64,000 nt of DNA, from positions 186,001 to 250,000 of the forward strand of contig NZ_PVTP01000001.1 of the NCBI RefSeq assembly GCF_003003285.1. Reading direction: 5' to 3'. Source of the DNA: Yoonia maritima (GTDB lineage Bacteria; Pseudomonadota; Alphaproteobacteria; Rhodobacterales; Rhodobacteraceae). A program made the position numbers and the translations under genes. Below are positions 44,002 through 53,607 of this stretch, piece by piece (the first letter of the stretch is position 1; every line of letters begins with the position of its first letter). The notes under the pieces were generated by a model. That model had not been told where the DNA came from and searched no databases. It worked only from the letters and a program-made list of their open reading frames with translations.

Positions 44002-44886
44002 TTAGCCGAATTTCAGCGCGGAAATCCAATCTAACACAACGCGCACACGTGGTGAAAGGTGACGGTCTTTCGGGTATAATGCCGCAAGTGGAGAGGGCGT
44101 TGGTTTGTTGTCGGGAAGCAACTCTAACATGCGTCCGCTATCCAGATCATCGGCCAACCGGTACCGTGGAATTTGGGCAATACCCAAGCCCGTTCGCGCC
44201 GCAGAGATCAGGGTTTCAGTACCCGTCACCGTTAAAGCGGTCGATAGCTTGCGGGTGACGACCTTGCCGTCACAGATGAAGTCGAGCGAAAGGACATCTT
44301 GTGTTCGGCTTGAGAAAAAGCCGATCATCTGATGCTGGTCTAAATCATCAATATCCCGAGGGACGCCATGCGCCGCAACATATGATGGCGCTGCAACCGT
44401 GACTTCCTTGAGCGCCCCTAAAGGACGACGGATCAGATCACTGTCATTCAGTGGGCCGGTACGCAAGGCAACGTCAACGCCTTCGCGGATCAGATCAACC
44501 AGCCGTTCTCCTTCGGACAAAACGAGCTCGAGTCTAGGGTAGCGAGCCAAGAATGCGGGTAGGGTTGGCAGCAACACCTCACGTGCAAGCGAACCAACCG
44601 CATCAAGTCGGACGCGCCCGGCGGGTTCCATCCCTTTGAATGCGGCTTCTGCATCTTCAACAGTTGCGGTGATGTCGCGGCAGCGATCATACCATGCTGT
44701 CCCATCGGGCGTTGGCGACACCACGCGTGTGGTTCGGTCCAAAAGTCGGGTCGTCAATCGGGCCTCTGTCCGTTTCACCGCATCAGTAACCGTCGATGGT
44801 GGTAATCCTAATGCGGCAGCCGCGCCGCGAAAGCTGCGTGCATCAACGACATGCATGAAAATGCGCATTTCATCGATCCGATCCAT
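44002..44886 (-). CDS. LysR-family transcriptional regulator
   Basis: 294 residues; N-terminal winged helix MRIFMHVVDARSFRGAAAALG, PPSTVTDAVKRTEARL, then a periplasmic-binding-like effector domain (RVRLDAVGSLAREVLLP, GVDVALRTGPLNDSDLIRRPLG). Start 44886 (MDRIDEM); a start at 44913 adds nine residues. Divergent from the SDR gene at 44994, which it probably regulates. Confidence 0.9.
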   Translation of the reverse strand: MDRIDEMRIFMHVVDARSFRGAAAALGLPPSTVTDAVKRTEARLTTRLLDRTTRVVSPTPDGTAWYDRCRDITATVEDAEAAFKGMEPAGRVRLDAVGSLAREVLLPTLPAFLARYPRLELVLSEGERLVDLIREGVDVALRTGPLNDSDLIRRPLGALKEVTVAAPSYVAAHGVPRDIDDLDQHQMIGFFSSRTQDVLSLDFICDGKVVTRKLSTALTVTGTETLISAARTGLGIAQIPRYRLADDLDSGRMLELLPDNKPTPSPLAALYPKDRHLSPRVRVVLDWISALKFG

Positions 44887-44993
44887 GTTAGCCCTTTTGT
44901 GCGAAAAATTCAAATAGTGAAATCGATATTGGAGATATTATCCGTGAATGACAAATCAACTATCTCAGTCCTATCAGAAACAGGAGACTGAAA

Positions 44994-45734
44994 ATGCCAA
45001 ATGATACGCAAAAATCGGCCATCGTTACTGGGGCATCGCGCGGTATCGGTGCCGCAATTGCACTGCGGCTTGCCACCGACGGATATGCTGTCGTCGTTAA
45101 TTACGCCGGACGCAAAGAAAGCGCCGATGCAGTCGTCGGTCAAATAAAGCAGGCTGGTGGTACGGCAATCGCGATGCAGGCCGATGTCAGTGACCCCGCA
45201 CAAGTCAAAATGCTCTTTGATACTACCGCACAGCGCTTTGGCGCACCGCATGTCCTGGTGAACAATGCTGGCGTTATGATGCTTGCTCCGCTGGTTGATA
45301 CGACTGACGCTAACTTCGATGCAATGGTCGCAATTAATCTTAAGGGCGTGTTTAACTGTTTGCGTGAGGCCGGAAATCAGATGCCTGAAGGGGGGCGGAT
45401 CGTTAATATTTCGACGTCGGCTCTGGCTGTTAACTTTCCCGGCTATGCGGGGTACTGCGCAGCAAAGGCGGGCGTTGAGGCAATGACACCAATCTTTGCC
45501 AAAGAACTGGGCGGGCGTAACATCACTGTAAACGCAATCGCACCGGGCCCCGTCGGCACAGAGCTATATCTAACCGGAAAAACCCAAGAGCAGATCGATT
45601 TTGTTGCCGGGTTGAATCCAATGGGGAGGATTGGTGAACCCAACGATATCGCGAATGCGGTCTCGGCAATGGTGAATGACGATACAAAGTGGACCAACGG
45701 CCAAACCATCCGCGTTAATGGTGGTATGGCCTAG
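44994..45734 (+). CDS. SDR-family oxidoreductase
   Basis: NAD(P)-dependent short-chain dehydrogenase, 246 residues. TGASRGIGAAIA (cofactor), NNAGVMML, catalytic Ser in NISTSALAV, YCAAKAG, and VNAIAPGPVGTELYL. AGGAGACTG is immediately upstream. Sequence style (ARG37-like GRKESAD after VVVNY) points to NADP preference. Paired divergently with LysR; substrate unknown. Converges with the hydrolase gene one base away. Confidence 0.9.
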   Translation: MPNDTQKSAIVTGASRGIGAAIALRLATDGYAVVVNYAGRKESADAVVGQIKQAGGTAIAMQADVSDPAQVKMLFDTTAQRFGAPHVLVNNAGVMMLAPLVDTTDANFDAMVAINLKGVFNCLREAGNQMPEGGRIVNISTSALAVNFPGYAGYCAAKAGVEAMTPIFAKELGGRNITVNAIAPGPVGTELYLTGKTQEQIDFVAGLNPMGRIGEPNDIANAVSAMVNDDTKWTNGQTIRVNGGMA

Positions 45735-45735
45735 G

Positions 45736-46509
45736 TCATTCGTTAGGGGGCGATGGTGGAGCAGGCGCGGTGGGAATCTTACGGTTCAGCCAGTTTTCAA
45801 CGTACCTGCTTCGCCACATTCCGCCATTTTGTTGCACGATATTTTTAAACCGACGGGGCCTACCTGCCATCGCGGAGGCGATCAATGGGGTCAAAGAATC
45901 TTGTTGTTTTAGCCGCGCCGCTAAGGCGTGACCGTAGCCCCGTAGAATGAAATGTCTGTAGCCTTGTACCTCGGGGAACCGAAGTGCGTGAACTAATTCA
46001 CCCCGAGACGAGCCATGGACTATATAAGTTTGTTGCTGCGTGTTTGGTAAAAGCTCCACGCTTTTATATTTGTATTCAGTGATATTTTTCCTGAAATTAC
46101 TCCAGCGCGCTTCAGCGGGAACGACATCCGGGTGCACAGAATACTGAGGAGTAAGGGCAATAGTTGTGTTCGTCGGTAGCTGTGGGCTAAGAAGCAACGC
46201 CATAGTGGCACCCATTGAGTTTCCCAATAGGACTAAGTTATTGATAGAATGTTCCTCCATCAATAACTTGATAAGTCCTATGATTTCGGCATCGATCCCT
46301 GGGGAGTTGAGCCAGCTTCGGCTTTCGTCACTGATGAATAATACGTGGTTGCAGTTGTTTGTAGTGGCGGCTCCAAAGAACTCGATCTTCGGGGGCTTTC
46401 GGCGAGAGTGCCCCACGCCGCTAAAAACCACCATAAGCTGATCATTTACCCCCTCTACGTACTTTACTATCAGAGGGTATGAACTGGCGATGTCAATGAG
46501 TTCGACCAA
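45736..46509 (-). CDS. alpha/beta-hydrolase-like protein, function unknown
   Basis: 257 residues with a nucleophile-elbow-like GNSMGATMALLL (Ser at the centre) preceded by a core strand and helix, VFSGVGHSRRKPPKIEFFG at the N-terminus, TYIVHGSSRGELVHA and GYGHALAARL carrying candidate Asp/His positions. Resembles the fold but not a family I can name. Start is TTG 46509. Base composition is less G+C-rich than neighbours, and it sits between SDR and pgk with no shared function, suggesting acquisition; inference. Confidence 0.6.
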   Translation of the reverse strand: MVELIDIASSYPLIVKYVEGVNDQLMVVFSGVGHSRRKPPKIEFFGAATTNNCNHVLFISDESRSWLNSPGIDAEIIGLIKLLMEEHSINNLVLLGNSMGATMALLLSPQLPTNTTIALTPQYSVHPDVVPAEARWSNFRKNITEYKYKSVELLPNTQQQTYIVHGSSRGELVHALRFPEVQGYRHFILRGYGHALAARLKQQDSLTPLIASAMAGRPRRFKNIVQQNGGMWRSRYVENWLNRKIPTAPAPPSPPNE

Positions 46510-46556
46510 CGCTAAGCACCTTTCTCGTCTTGTAACGGATGGTAAGAGGCTAAGTC

Positions 46557-47732
46557 TTATCCTAATGCTGCAACGCCGGGCAGTTCCTTACCTTCCATCC
46601 ATTCGAGGAATGCACCGCCAGCAGTCGAGATGTAGGTGAATTCATCGCCGTGGCCCGATGCGTTGATCGCTGCGACCGTGTCGCCGCCACCGCCGACCGA
46701 TACCAACTTGCCGACTTTGGTTTGGCCTGCGATTTTGTTCAAGATTGCAAACGTACCAGCGTGGAATGGTTCAAGTTCAAACACGCCTAGCGGGCCGTTC
46801 ATGATCAGTGTTTTGGCACCATCGACAACGCCGTTGATATAGGCAACGGTTTCGGGGCCAGCGTCAAAGATCATCGCGTCGTCAGGGCATTCGGTCGCGG
46901 GAACTGTTTCGTTTGCAGCATTGGCTTTAAATTCGCGTGCGATAACGATGTCACGTGGCAGAATGATTTCGCATCCGGCAGATTCGGCCTTTGACAAAAT
47001 TTCGCGCGCGGTGTCGGCCAAATCATGTTCACACAGTGATTTGCCTACGTTGATGCCTTGCGCAGCGAGGAATGTGTTCGCCATGCCGCCGCCGATTACG
47101 AGGTGATCAACTTTACCAACCAGATTGCCTAGCAGGTCGAGCTTGGTTGAAACTTTTGCGCCGCCAACAACAGCAACAACCGGGCGTTCTGGGGAACCAA
47201 GTGCCTTTTCCAGCGCGCCTAATTCTTCGGCCATCAAACGACCGGCACAAGCGGGCAGGAGGCGCGCAATTGCTTCAGTACTGGCATGTGCGCGGTGCGC
47301 TGCAGAAAACGCGTCGTTCACGTAGATGTCAGCAAGGCTAGCAAGACGTTTTGCAAAACCTTCATCGTTCTTTTCTTCGCCCGGATTGAAACGTAGGTTT
47401 TCAAGCAACAACACGTCGCCTTCTTCCATCTCTGCGACGGCATCCGCATAGTCGCCGTTCACGAATGTCACGGGCAGGCCCAAAACATCTGAAACGGCAG
47501 GGGCAATGATCTCAAGCGACATTTCAGGGACGACTTGGCCCTTTGGGCGCCCAAAATGGGCCATTAGGATGACTTTGCCGCCTTTGGCTTGAATGTCATC
47601 GACCGTGGCGGCGATGCGTTCGATCCGGCTTGTATCCGTGACCACGCCGTTTTCGACAGGCACGTTGATATCCACACGCACCAATGCGCGCTTACCGGCA
47701 AAATCCATATCGTCCAGAGTTTTCCAAGTCAT
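46557..47732 (-). CDS. pgk: phosphoglycerate kinase
   Basis: ATP-generating glycolytic enzyme, 391 residues. [55 protein letters not shown] and [11 protein letters not shown] are all family motifs. Start 47732 (MTWKTLDD) has GGA upstream at nine bases; a GTG/ATG at 47792 would add 20 unconserved residues. Divergent from the cyclophilin pair. Confidence 0.97.
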   Translation of the reverse strand: MTWKTLDDMDFAGKRALVRVDINVPVENGVVTDTSRIERIAATVDDIQAKGGKVILMAHFGRPKGQVVPEMSLEIIAPAVSDVLGLPVTFVNGDYADAVAEMEEGDVLLLENLRFNPGEEKNDEGFAKRLASLADIYVNDAFSAAHRAHASTEAIARLLPACAGRLMAEELGALEKALGSPERPVVAVVGGAKVSTKLDLLGNLVGKVDHLVIGGGMANTFLAAQGINVGKSLCEHDLADTAREILSKAESAGCEIILPRDIVIAREFKANAANETVPATECPDDAMIFDAGPETVAYINGVVDGAKTLIMNGPLGVFELEPFHAGTFAILNKIAGQTKVGKLVSVGGGGDTVAAINASGHGDEFTYISTAGGAFLEWMEGKELPGVAALG

Positions 47733-47861
47733 TTGCTGTTCCTTTAGGGCGGGGTTCAGCGCTTTGTTGCGGCAATCATGCGCCCGCGTCAACTAGACGT
47801 GCTTGGCATTTTGCGCTTAGGCACATATGTCTTTGGGCAATACAGAAAAGAGGAGCCCAAA

Positions 47862-48368
47862 ATGGCCGATATTAAAGATCCAGAAAACACTATCATCATG
47901 ACCCTTAAAAGTGGTGACGTTGTTATCGAATTGCTGCCTGATGTGGCTCCGGCCCATACAGCACGTATGAAAGAGCTGGCGCGCGCGGGCAAATACGACA
48001 ACGTTGCATTCCACCGTGTGATTGACGGTTTCATGGCGCAGACAGGCGACGTGGCGAACGGCAACATGGAAGATAACTTTAACATTGGCCGTGCTGGTAC
48101 AGGCGGTTCTGATTTGCCTGATTTGCCTGCTGAGTTCTCAAAAATCCCGCACGCACGTGGTTCTTTGGGCGCGGCACGTTCGCAAAACCCGAACTCTGCG
48201 AACAGCCAGTTCTTTATTAACTTTAAAGACAACGACTTCCTGAACGGTCAGTACACTGTTTACGGTCAGGTGACTTCTGGCATGGAACACGTTGATGCGA
48301 TCGTGAAAGGCGAGCCGCCAATGAACCCAGATCGCATGATCAGCGTAAAAGTTGCTGCCGATGTATAA
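47862..48368 (+). CDS. ppiB: cytoplasmic peptidyl-prolyl isomerase (cyclophilin)
   Basis: 168 residues without a signal peptide. Cyclophilin core: GDVVIELLPDVAPAHTARM, FHRVIDGFMAQTGD, LGAARSQNPNSANSQFFINF and GMEHVDAIVKGE. AGGAG lies seven bases before ATG 47862. Overlaps the exported cyclophilin by eight bases. Confidence 0.95.
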   Translation: MADIKDPENTIIMTLKSGDVVIELLPDVAPAHTARMKELARAGKYDNVAFHRVIDGFMAQTGDVANGNMEDNFNIGRAGTGGSDLPDLPAEFSKIPHARGSLGAARSQNPNSANSQFFINFKDNDFLNGQYTVYGQVTSGMEHVDAIVKGEPPMNPDRMISVKVAADV

Positions 48369-48906
48369 GGTAGCAGCCCTATTAGCCGTGATGGCCACGC
48401 CAGCGTTCAGCGCGGGTCTGGAGATTGATGTCGAAGGCGAAGCTAACGGTACAATCGTCATCGATCTATTCGAAGACATTGCGCCACTGCACACGGCCCA
48501 AATCACTGCGATTGCCGAAGCGGGTAGCTATGATGGTGTGGTTTTTCACCGCGTAATCGACGGTTTCATGGCGCAAACCGGCGACGTACAAAACGGTGTG
48601 CTGGGTGGTGATCTGTCGATGGCCGGTACCGGCGGTTCTGAATTCGCTGACATTCCTGCCGAATTCTCGGACCGTCCGTTTGAACGTGGTATCGTGGGTA
48701 TGGCTCGCGCGCAGAACCCGAACTCTGCGAACAGCCAGTTCTTTATCATGTTCGAGCCAGGTTACTTCCTGAACGGTCAATATACCGTTGTTGGTGAAGT
48801 CACCGAAGGCATGGATATCGTCGACACGATCAAACGCGGGGCTGGGCAAAACGGGTCTGTTATCGGTAAACCTGATGTCATGACTGCGGTACGCGTGACC
48901 GAATAA
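48361..48906 (+). CDS. exported peptidyl-prolyl isomerase (cyclophilin)
   Basis: 181 residues: signal peptide MYKVAALLAVMATPAFSA, then the same core (FHRVIDGFMAQTGDVQNG, GMARAQNPNSANSQFFIMF). Start 48361 lies inside the last codons of ppiB (overlap 8 bases), so the pair is translationally coupled. Periplasmic folding helper. The isomerase active-site Arg in FHRVIDG is present. Both copies share NPNSANSQFF. Terminator at 48911. Confidence 0.93.
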   Translation: MYKVAALLAVMATPAFSAGLEIDVEGEANGTIVIDLFEDIAPLHTAQITAIAEAGSYDGVVFHRVIDGFMAQTGDVQNGVLGGDLSMAGTGGSEFADIPAEFSDRPFERGIVGMARAQNPNSANSQFFIMFEPGYFLNGQYTVVGEVTEGMDIVDTIKRGAGQNGSVIGKPDVMTAVRVTE

Positions 48907-48910
48907 TCCA

Positions 48911-48944
48911 TTAAAGTGCCCCCTTTAGATAAGGGGCACTTTAA
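48911..48944 (+). terminator. terminator after the cyclophilin pair
   Basis: TTAAAGTGCCCC / GGGGCACTTTAA exact 12-bp stem with a ten-base loop, four bases after the stop. Confidence 0.85.
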
Positions 48945-49075
48945 CCTTTCCGGAATATGGTCCATTTGCCGAGGCATATTATGCAAGTTTACGGGTAACT
49001 TGTCTGTTTTATTGTCAGATGTCTGATCCCAGCTAAGGCCTTGACTTAGCAGGGCTATCGGAATCAGTTGCATCT

Positions 49076-49993
49076 ATGGAACGCAAATCACAAATCGATA
49101 CGTTTGGCGCAGTTGCGTTGACAGGCTTTGCCCTTTTTTTGGCTTTCAATCAGGTGGTGATTAAGGTCACTAACGGTGGGTTGCAGCCCGTGTTTTTTGC
49201 CGGATTACGTTCGGCAGGCGCGGTCGTTTGCATTTGGATGTATCTGCGTTGGCGCGGCATCCCATTGCGATTTGAACCGGGAACGCGTTTGGCTGGGTTT
49301 GTCGCGGGCGTATTCTTCGGTTTCCAGTTTTTATGCCTATTCGTGGCGCTTGATCTCACAACAGTTGGGCGTTCAGCAGTCATCTTTTATTCGATGCCGG
49401 TGTGGCTTGCGATTATTGCACATTGGGTCATGCCAAATGACAAAATCACGCCCGTCAAAGCGGTCGGGCTCGCCTTTGCAATGTCAGGGGTTGCTTGGGC
49501 GATGCTCAGCAGGAATTCAGGCGCAGGAAGCATCTGGGGTGATCTGGCGGCCCTTGGTGGCGCTTTAGGCTGGGCAATTTGCGCCATGCTTGCAAAGGCG
49601 TCACCGCTGTCACGGGTTCGCCCCGAAATACAGTTGTTTTGGCAAGTAGCGGTGTCAGCCCCAATCCTTCTGATTGCGGCGTTCTTCTTTGGGCCGTTTG
49701 TCCGGGAATTGGGGCCCATTCATATTGCAGGGTTGGCTTTCCAGATTGTCGTCGTGGTCAGCGCCGGATTTATCCTTTGGCTCTGGCTTTTGTCGATTTA
49801 TCCTGCCTCTGGTGTGGCATCGTTTAGCTTTCTTTCGCCAGTACTGAGCGTTGGACTGGGGTGGTTGCTGTTGGGTGAAACCGTGGGGCCAAACCTGATC
49901 GGCGCTTTGGTTTTGGTCGCAATCGGAATTGTCCTGATCAACCGACCCACTAGGTCCCGCAAAACGTCCGCGTCACCCGTTCATTCCGCGTAG
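49076..49993 (+). CDS. DMT-superfamily transporter (EamA)
   Basis: 305 residues, ten predicted TM helices in two EamA repeats ([19 protein letters not shown] and [19 protein letters not shown]). Putative metabolite exporter; substrate unknown. The last 44 bases overlap the 3' end of selO on the other strand. Ends VHSA after a basic tail. Confidence 0.9.
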   Translation: MERKSQIDTFGAVALTGFALFLAFNQVVIKVTNGGLQPVFFAGLRSAGAVVCIWMYLRWRGIPLRFEPGTRLAGFVAGVFFGFQFLCLFVALDLTTVGRSAVIFYSMPVWLAIIAHWVMPNDKITPVKAVGLAFAMSGVAWAMLSRNSGAGSIWGDLAALGGALGWAICAMLAKASPLSRVRPEIQLFWQVAVSAPILLIAAFFFGPFVRELGPIHIAGLAFQIVVVVSAGFILWLWLLSIYPASGVASFSFLSPVLSVGLGWLLLGETVGPNLIGALVLVAIGIVLINRPTRSRKTSASPVHSA

Positions 49994-51350
49994 GCGCGCG
50001 TGCGAATTTTTCGGTCGTATCAGTCAGCGCGGCGTAGGGCTGTGTCACTGCGGCCAACATCTCGTGAAACGGTGCAAAGTTACCCTCGCGTCCGGCTTGG
50101 ATCACGGCCTCGACTTGATGGTTGCGCGGGATGATTTGCGGGTTCGCGGCCGCCATGATCTGAGCAGCGTTGGGCGATTTGCGGGCCTCCCAGCGTGTTT
50201 TCCATGCGTCAAAGGCATCTCTGTCTAAAAACTGATCGCGTGCGGTTTGCTCAGCTAAGTTAGCAAAGACATTGGTGAAATCAGCGCCATCAGTTGCCAT
50301 CATGTTTAACAGGTCTTTGATAAGCACGGTGTCGTCTTCGTGCAGTTCATCAATGCCCAGCTTTGCTGCAAACACGCCCTTCCAAGCCTTGATATATATA
50401 TCGGGAAAGCGGTTCACTGCTTCGCTGAATTGTTCAATCGCCTCGTCTTGATCTGGCATCAGCGGGATCAGTGCAGTAGCAAATTGCGCCATATTCCACG
50501 CGCCAATACCCGGCTGGTTTGAATAGGCATAGCGGCCCTGTTGGTCGATTGCGCTGAACACCTGATCAGGATGAAATCCGTCGATAAAGGCGCAAGGGCC
50601 ATAATCAATCGTCTCACCCGCGATGGACACGTTGTCTGTGTTCATCACGCCGTGGATGAACCCCAGCCCCATCCATTTTGCAATCAGGTGCGCGTAGCGT
50701 TCGATGACCTGATCCAGCAGTTCAGCAGGTCCAGTCGCCGTAGGGTAATGGCCAGCGATAACGTGGTCTGTCAGAGCTTGCAGCGCTTGCATATCCTGAC
50801 GTGCGGCAAAGTATTGAAACGTGCCGACGCGAATATGGCTTTGGGCGACACGTGTTAATACCGCGCCGGGAAGGACTTCTTCGCGGATTACGTCTTCGCC
50901 TGTCGTCACGGCGGCCAGCGCACGGGTCGTCGGAACACCCATCGCATGCATTGCCTCAGATACCAGGTACTCGCGCAAAACTGGCCCAAGCCAAGCACGC
51001 CCATCACCACGCCGCGAGAACGGCGTTTGGCCTGATCCCTTTAGCTGGATGTCGCGGCGTATGCCATCTTTGCCCACGACCTCACCCAATAGGACAGCGC
51101 GGCCATCGCCCAGCTGGGGGTTCCAGTTGCCAAACTGATGGCCCGAATAGGCCTGCGCGATAGGGGATGCGCCTTCGGGTATTTCATTGCCGGCAAAGAC
51201 AGCGACGTCAGGATCCCCCGACAATCCCAACAGCTCGGCCAGAGGCTGGTTAAATGAGATCAATGTGGGGGATTGCACAGGCGTTGGACGCTGCGCCGCG
51301 TACATCTGCGCAGGTAGCTTTACATAACTATTGTCGAACGGGATTTTCAC
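49950..51350 (-). CDS. selO: protein adenylyltransferase SelO (YdiU)
   Basis: Pseudokinase that transfers AMP to proteins, linked to redox stress. 466 residues: [50 protein letters not shown] and [15 protein letters not shown] are the family core. Ends TFCGT: Cys where some homologues carry selenocysteine. ATG 51350 overlaps the nucleoside hydrolase stop (ATGA). 3' end overlaps the transporter by 44 bases. Confidence 0.95.
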   Translation of the reverse strand: MKIPFDNSYVKLPAQMYAAQRPTPVQSPTLISFNQPLAELLGLSGDPDVAVFAGNEIPEGASPIAQAYSGHQFGNWNPQLGDGRAVLLGEVVGKDGIRRDIQLKGSGQTPFSRRGDGRAWLGPVLREYLVSEAMHAMGVPTTRALAAVTTGEDVIREEVLPGAVLTRVAQSHIRVGTFQYFAARQDMQALQALTDHVIAGHYPTATGPAELLDQVIERYAHLIAKWMGLGFIHGVMNTDNVSIAGETIDYGPCAFIDGFHPDQVFSAIDQQGRYAYSNQPGIGAWNMAQFATALIPLMPDQDEAIEQFSEAVNRFPDIYIKAWKGVFAAKLGIDELHEDDTVLIKDLLNMMATDGADFTNVFANLAEQTARDQFLDRDAFDAWKTRWEARKSPNAAQIMAAANPQIIPRNHQVEAVIQAGREGNFAPFHEMLAAVTQPYAALTDTTEKFARAPTRNERVTRTFCGT

Positions 51351-52288
51351 AGCCGCGCCAATCTGTCAGCCAGTAGGGTGTAGAACCTATCACTGTCCAA
51401 ATCGCCGATGAACAGCGCATTTGGTTCGCGATCTGTCACGCCCCACCAATCGGCGACGGTCATGCCAAGTGTAAGTTCGGATTCTGTTTCGATTTCGACG
51501 TTGATTTTGCGGCCCGTAAAGAGTGTCGGATCAATAAGATAGGCGATCGTGCAGGGATCATGCAGGGGGGCGCCTTCGGAGCCGTATTTTTCCATATCAA
51601 ACCGTTCAAAGAAATCAGTCCAAGCGGCAACCATATCGCCCACCTTTGTGCCCATCGTACGGAAAGCTTCGATATGAGCCTTTGTCGTGAGCGCCTTATG
51701 GGTCACATCTAGGGGCATCACGACCAATGGCACACCAGAATCAAAGACGATTTTGGCGGCTTCTGGATCGACGTAGATGTTGAATTCGGCCGCTGGGGTA
51801 ATATTGCCCACTTCGAAATAAGCACCACCCATCAAGACGATCTCTTGAATCCGTGGAATGATGTCCGGCGCTTTTTCAAAGGCCGTCGCGATATTGGTAA
51901 GCGGACCAATCGGGCACAGTGTAACGGTGCCTTCGGGTTCAGCGCGCAGCGTTTCAATAATGAAGTCAACGCCATGCTGTGCTTGGAGCTGCATTTTGGG
52001 GTCGTCCAGCTGTGGACCATCCAGCCCGGTTTTGCCGTGGACATGTTCAGCAGTTACCAGTTTGCGGTGCATCGGTGCTGTGCAGCCAGCGAAAACCAAC
52101 GTGTCAGGCTTGCCAGCCAGTTCACACACGATCCGTGTGTTCTTTTCAGTCAGTGGGAGAGGTACATTGCCTGCCACCGCGGTGATCCCCAAAACGTCTA
52201 TTTCTTCAGGAGACGCGAGCGCCAAAAGGATCGCAACCGCGTCGTCTTGGCCGGGGTCAGTGTCGATGATGATTTTGCGCGGTGCCAT
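51347..52288 (-). CDS. nucleoside hydrolase (inosine-uridine preferring family)
   Basis: Hydrolyses ribonucleosides to base and ribose. 313 residues; the Ca-binding aspartate cluster is [15 protein letters not shown] (residues 5-19), with [13 protein letters not shown] and a C-terminal MTVADWWGV. Start 52288 has AGGA at ten bases; the ATG at 52369 adds 27 unconserved residues. Translationally coupled to selO (ATGA). Substrate range not decidable. Confidence 0.93.
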   Translation of the reverse strand: MAPRKIIIDTDPGQDDAVAILLALASPEEIDVLGITAVAGNVPLPLTEKNTRIVCELAGKPDTLVFAGCTAPMHRKLVTAEHVHGKTGLDGPQLDDPKMQLQAQHGVDFIIETLRAEPEGTVTLCPIGPLTNIATAFEKAPDIIPRIQEIVLMGGAYFEVGNITPAAEFNIYVDPEAAKIVFDSGVPLVVMPLDVTHKALTTKAHIEAFRTMGTKVGDMVAAWTDFFERFDMEKYGSEGAPLHDPCTIAYLIDPTLFTGRKINVEIETESELTLGMTVADWWGVTDREPNALFIGDLDSDRFYTLLADRLARL

Positions 52289-52630
52289 GTCGGTTTTCCT
52301 GTCGTGTTTCCGCCCCAGAGTGTCCCTTGCACGGGGCAGGGGCAAGGGGGTAAACGTCAACTTTCTCAAGTGGTTTTTCGATCACAATCGCGGCATTGGG
52401 GTGGGTCGGCCAAGCATTGCCATCTATATCTGAATTAAGAGTGCTTTTCGGCTAAATTGTGCCTAATGTGGAAACATAAGCGCATTATTGCATTCTTTGT
52501 TTCCCGTTCTGGCGGGGCTTCGCCGTTTTCGCTTTGCTTTGCTAACGGGCATGGTAAGCGATGCAAAGGACGACCATGTGTTATGGCGAAGGCAACAAGA
52601 CCTTCGTAATGTCCTTAATGGAGAACGAAA
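52289..52630. other. intergenic stretch without recognisable gene
   Basis: Gap between the nucleoside hydrolase start and the EF-hand miniprotein. I see no supported coding region, RNA gene or exact repeat. It must contain the promoters of two divergent units, but no convincing -35/-10 pair stands out. Confidence 0.5.
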
Positions 52631-52873
52631 ATGACCCATGTTAAAACACTTCTGGCACCAGCTGCTATCGTGATGACGCTTGCTGTTCCTGCATTCGCGC
52701 AGGACGCAGCAATCGATATCAATGGTGACGGAATGTACAGCTACCCAGAGCTGACAGCTGTTCTGCCCGACCTGACAGAAGCTGACTTTGAAGCAATGGA
52801 TGTTTCTGCTGACGGCCTGCTGGACGCTGACGAAATTGCCACAGGGCAAGAAGCTGGCCTTCTGCCAAGCTAA
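52631..52873 (+). CDS. exported EF-hand miniprotein
   Basis: 80 residues: signal peptide MTHVKTLLAPAAIVMTLAVPAFAQ, then two Ca-binding loops, DINGDGMYSYPEL and DVSADGLLDADEI. Both have Asp at positions 1, 3 (or 5) and Glu at 12. AATGGAGAACGAAA lies just before the ATG. Likely periplasmic calcium-binding protein; no partner visible. Confidence 0.85.
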   Translation: MTHVKTLLAPAAIVMTLAVPAFAQDAAIDINGDGMYSYPELTAVLPDLTEADFEAMDVSADGLLDADEIATGQEAGLLPS

Positions 52874-52881
52874 AAGAAATT

Positions 52882-52916
52882 GCGCCGGATCAGGGGGCTG
52901 ATCCGGCGCGTTCTAT
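52882..52916. terminator. terminator after EF-hand gene and ilvH
   Basis: GCGCCGGATCA / TGATCCGGCGC exact 11-bp stem with a six-base loop, between convergent genes; only a weak T-run (TTCTATTT) follows. Confidence 0.75.
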
Positions 52917-53480
52917 TTATACTGCCCCACGCGAAAGCGCGGCGACACCTGTCCGGGCGATTTCCTGCAAGCCCAAAGGCTGCATCAATTCCGCAAACGC
53001 ATCGATCTTTTCGGGCGTGCCAGTGATTTCAAAGATAAATGATTCCAGCGTGCTATCGACCACGTTCGCGCGAAAGATGTCCGCAAGGCGAACGGCCTCG
53101 ATCCGGTTTTCGCCTTTACCTGATACCTTGAATAGCGCCAACTCGCGTTCCACAGATGGGCCTTCGACGGTCAGGTCATTCACTTTGTGAACATCAACGA
53201 TGCGACCCAACTGGGCTTTGATCTGTTCGATGATCTGTGGGGTGCCTGATGTAACAATCGTAATGCGTGACCGGTGACCCAAATGATCGACCTCGGCCAC
53301 GGTCAAGCTGTCAATGTTGTAACCCCGTCCCGAAAACAACCCGATTACCCGTGCGAGAACACCGGGTTCGTTCTCAACGAGAACAGCCAACGTGTGTTGT
53401 TCAATCGTGTCAGAATAGTTGGGGCGTAGGTTATAAGCAGAGTGGCTTGTAGCGCCTTTTTTGATTTTTAGTGCGGACAT
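52917..53480 (-). CDS. ilvH: acetolactate synthase small (regulatory) subunit
   Basis: 187 residues: N-terminal ACT domain (TLAVLVENEPGVLARVIGLF, RGYNIDSLTVAEV) and C-terminal domain (ELALFKVSGKG). It confers valine feedback inhibition on IlvI and stabilises it. Last gene of ilvI-ilvH; a 127-base structured gap separates it from ilvI. Confidence 0.96.
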   Translation of the reverse strand: MSALKIKKGATSHSAYNLRPNYSDTIEQHTLAVLVENEPGVLARVIGLFSGRGYNIDSLTVAEVDHLGHRSRITIVTSGTPQIIEQIKAQLGRIVDVHKVNDLTVEGPSVERELALFKVSGKGENRIEAVRLADIFRANVVDSTLESFIFEITGTPEKIDAFAELMQPLGLQEIARTGVAALSRGAV

Positions 53481-53521
53481 GTGATGTGCCTTGTTTTGAT
53501 CTTTGACGGTCAGGGTAAAGT

Positions 53522-53597
53522 GCAGCCCCTGACCCTGGGTGGGGGTGAAGCCCCCTCCCGCGGGGAGGGTCGGGGGCTGCCCGGCCTATTGGCCGGG
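53522..53597 (-). other. GC-rich double hairpin between ilvI and ilvH
   Basis: GCAGCCCCTGACCCT (53522-53536) pairs with AGGGTCGGGGGCTGC (53566-53580, one wobble) enclosing further G/C runs, and CCCGGCC-TATT-GGCCGGG (53580-53597) forms an exact 7-bp stem. Resembles an intergenic REP-like element; whether it recurs in the genome cannot be seen here. Confidence 0.55.
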
Positions 53598-53607
53598 CCA
53601 AAGAGTT

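Noticed and set aside
51845-52438. Two overlapping plus-strand frames of about 195 codons over the nucleoside hydrolase
   Set aside because: Antisense to a well-supported enzyme gene; no independent evidence.
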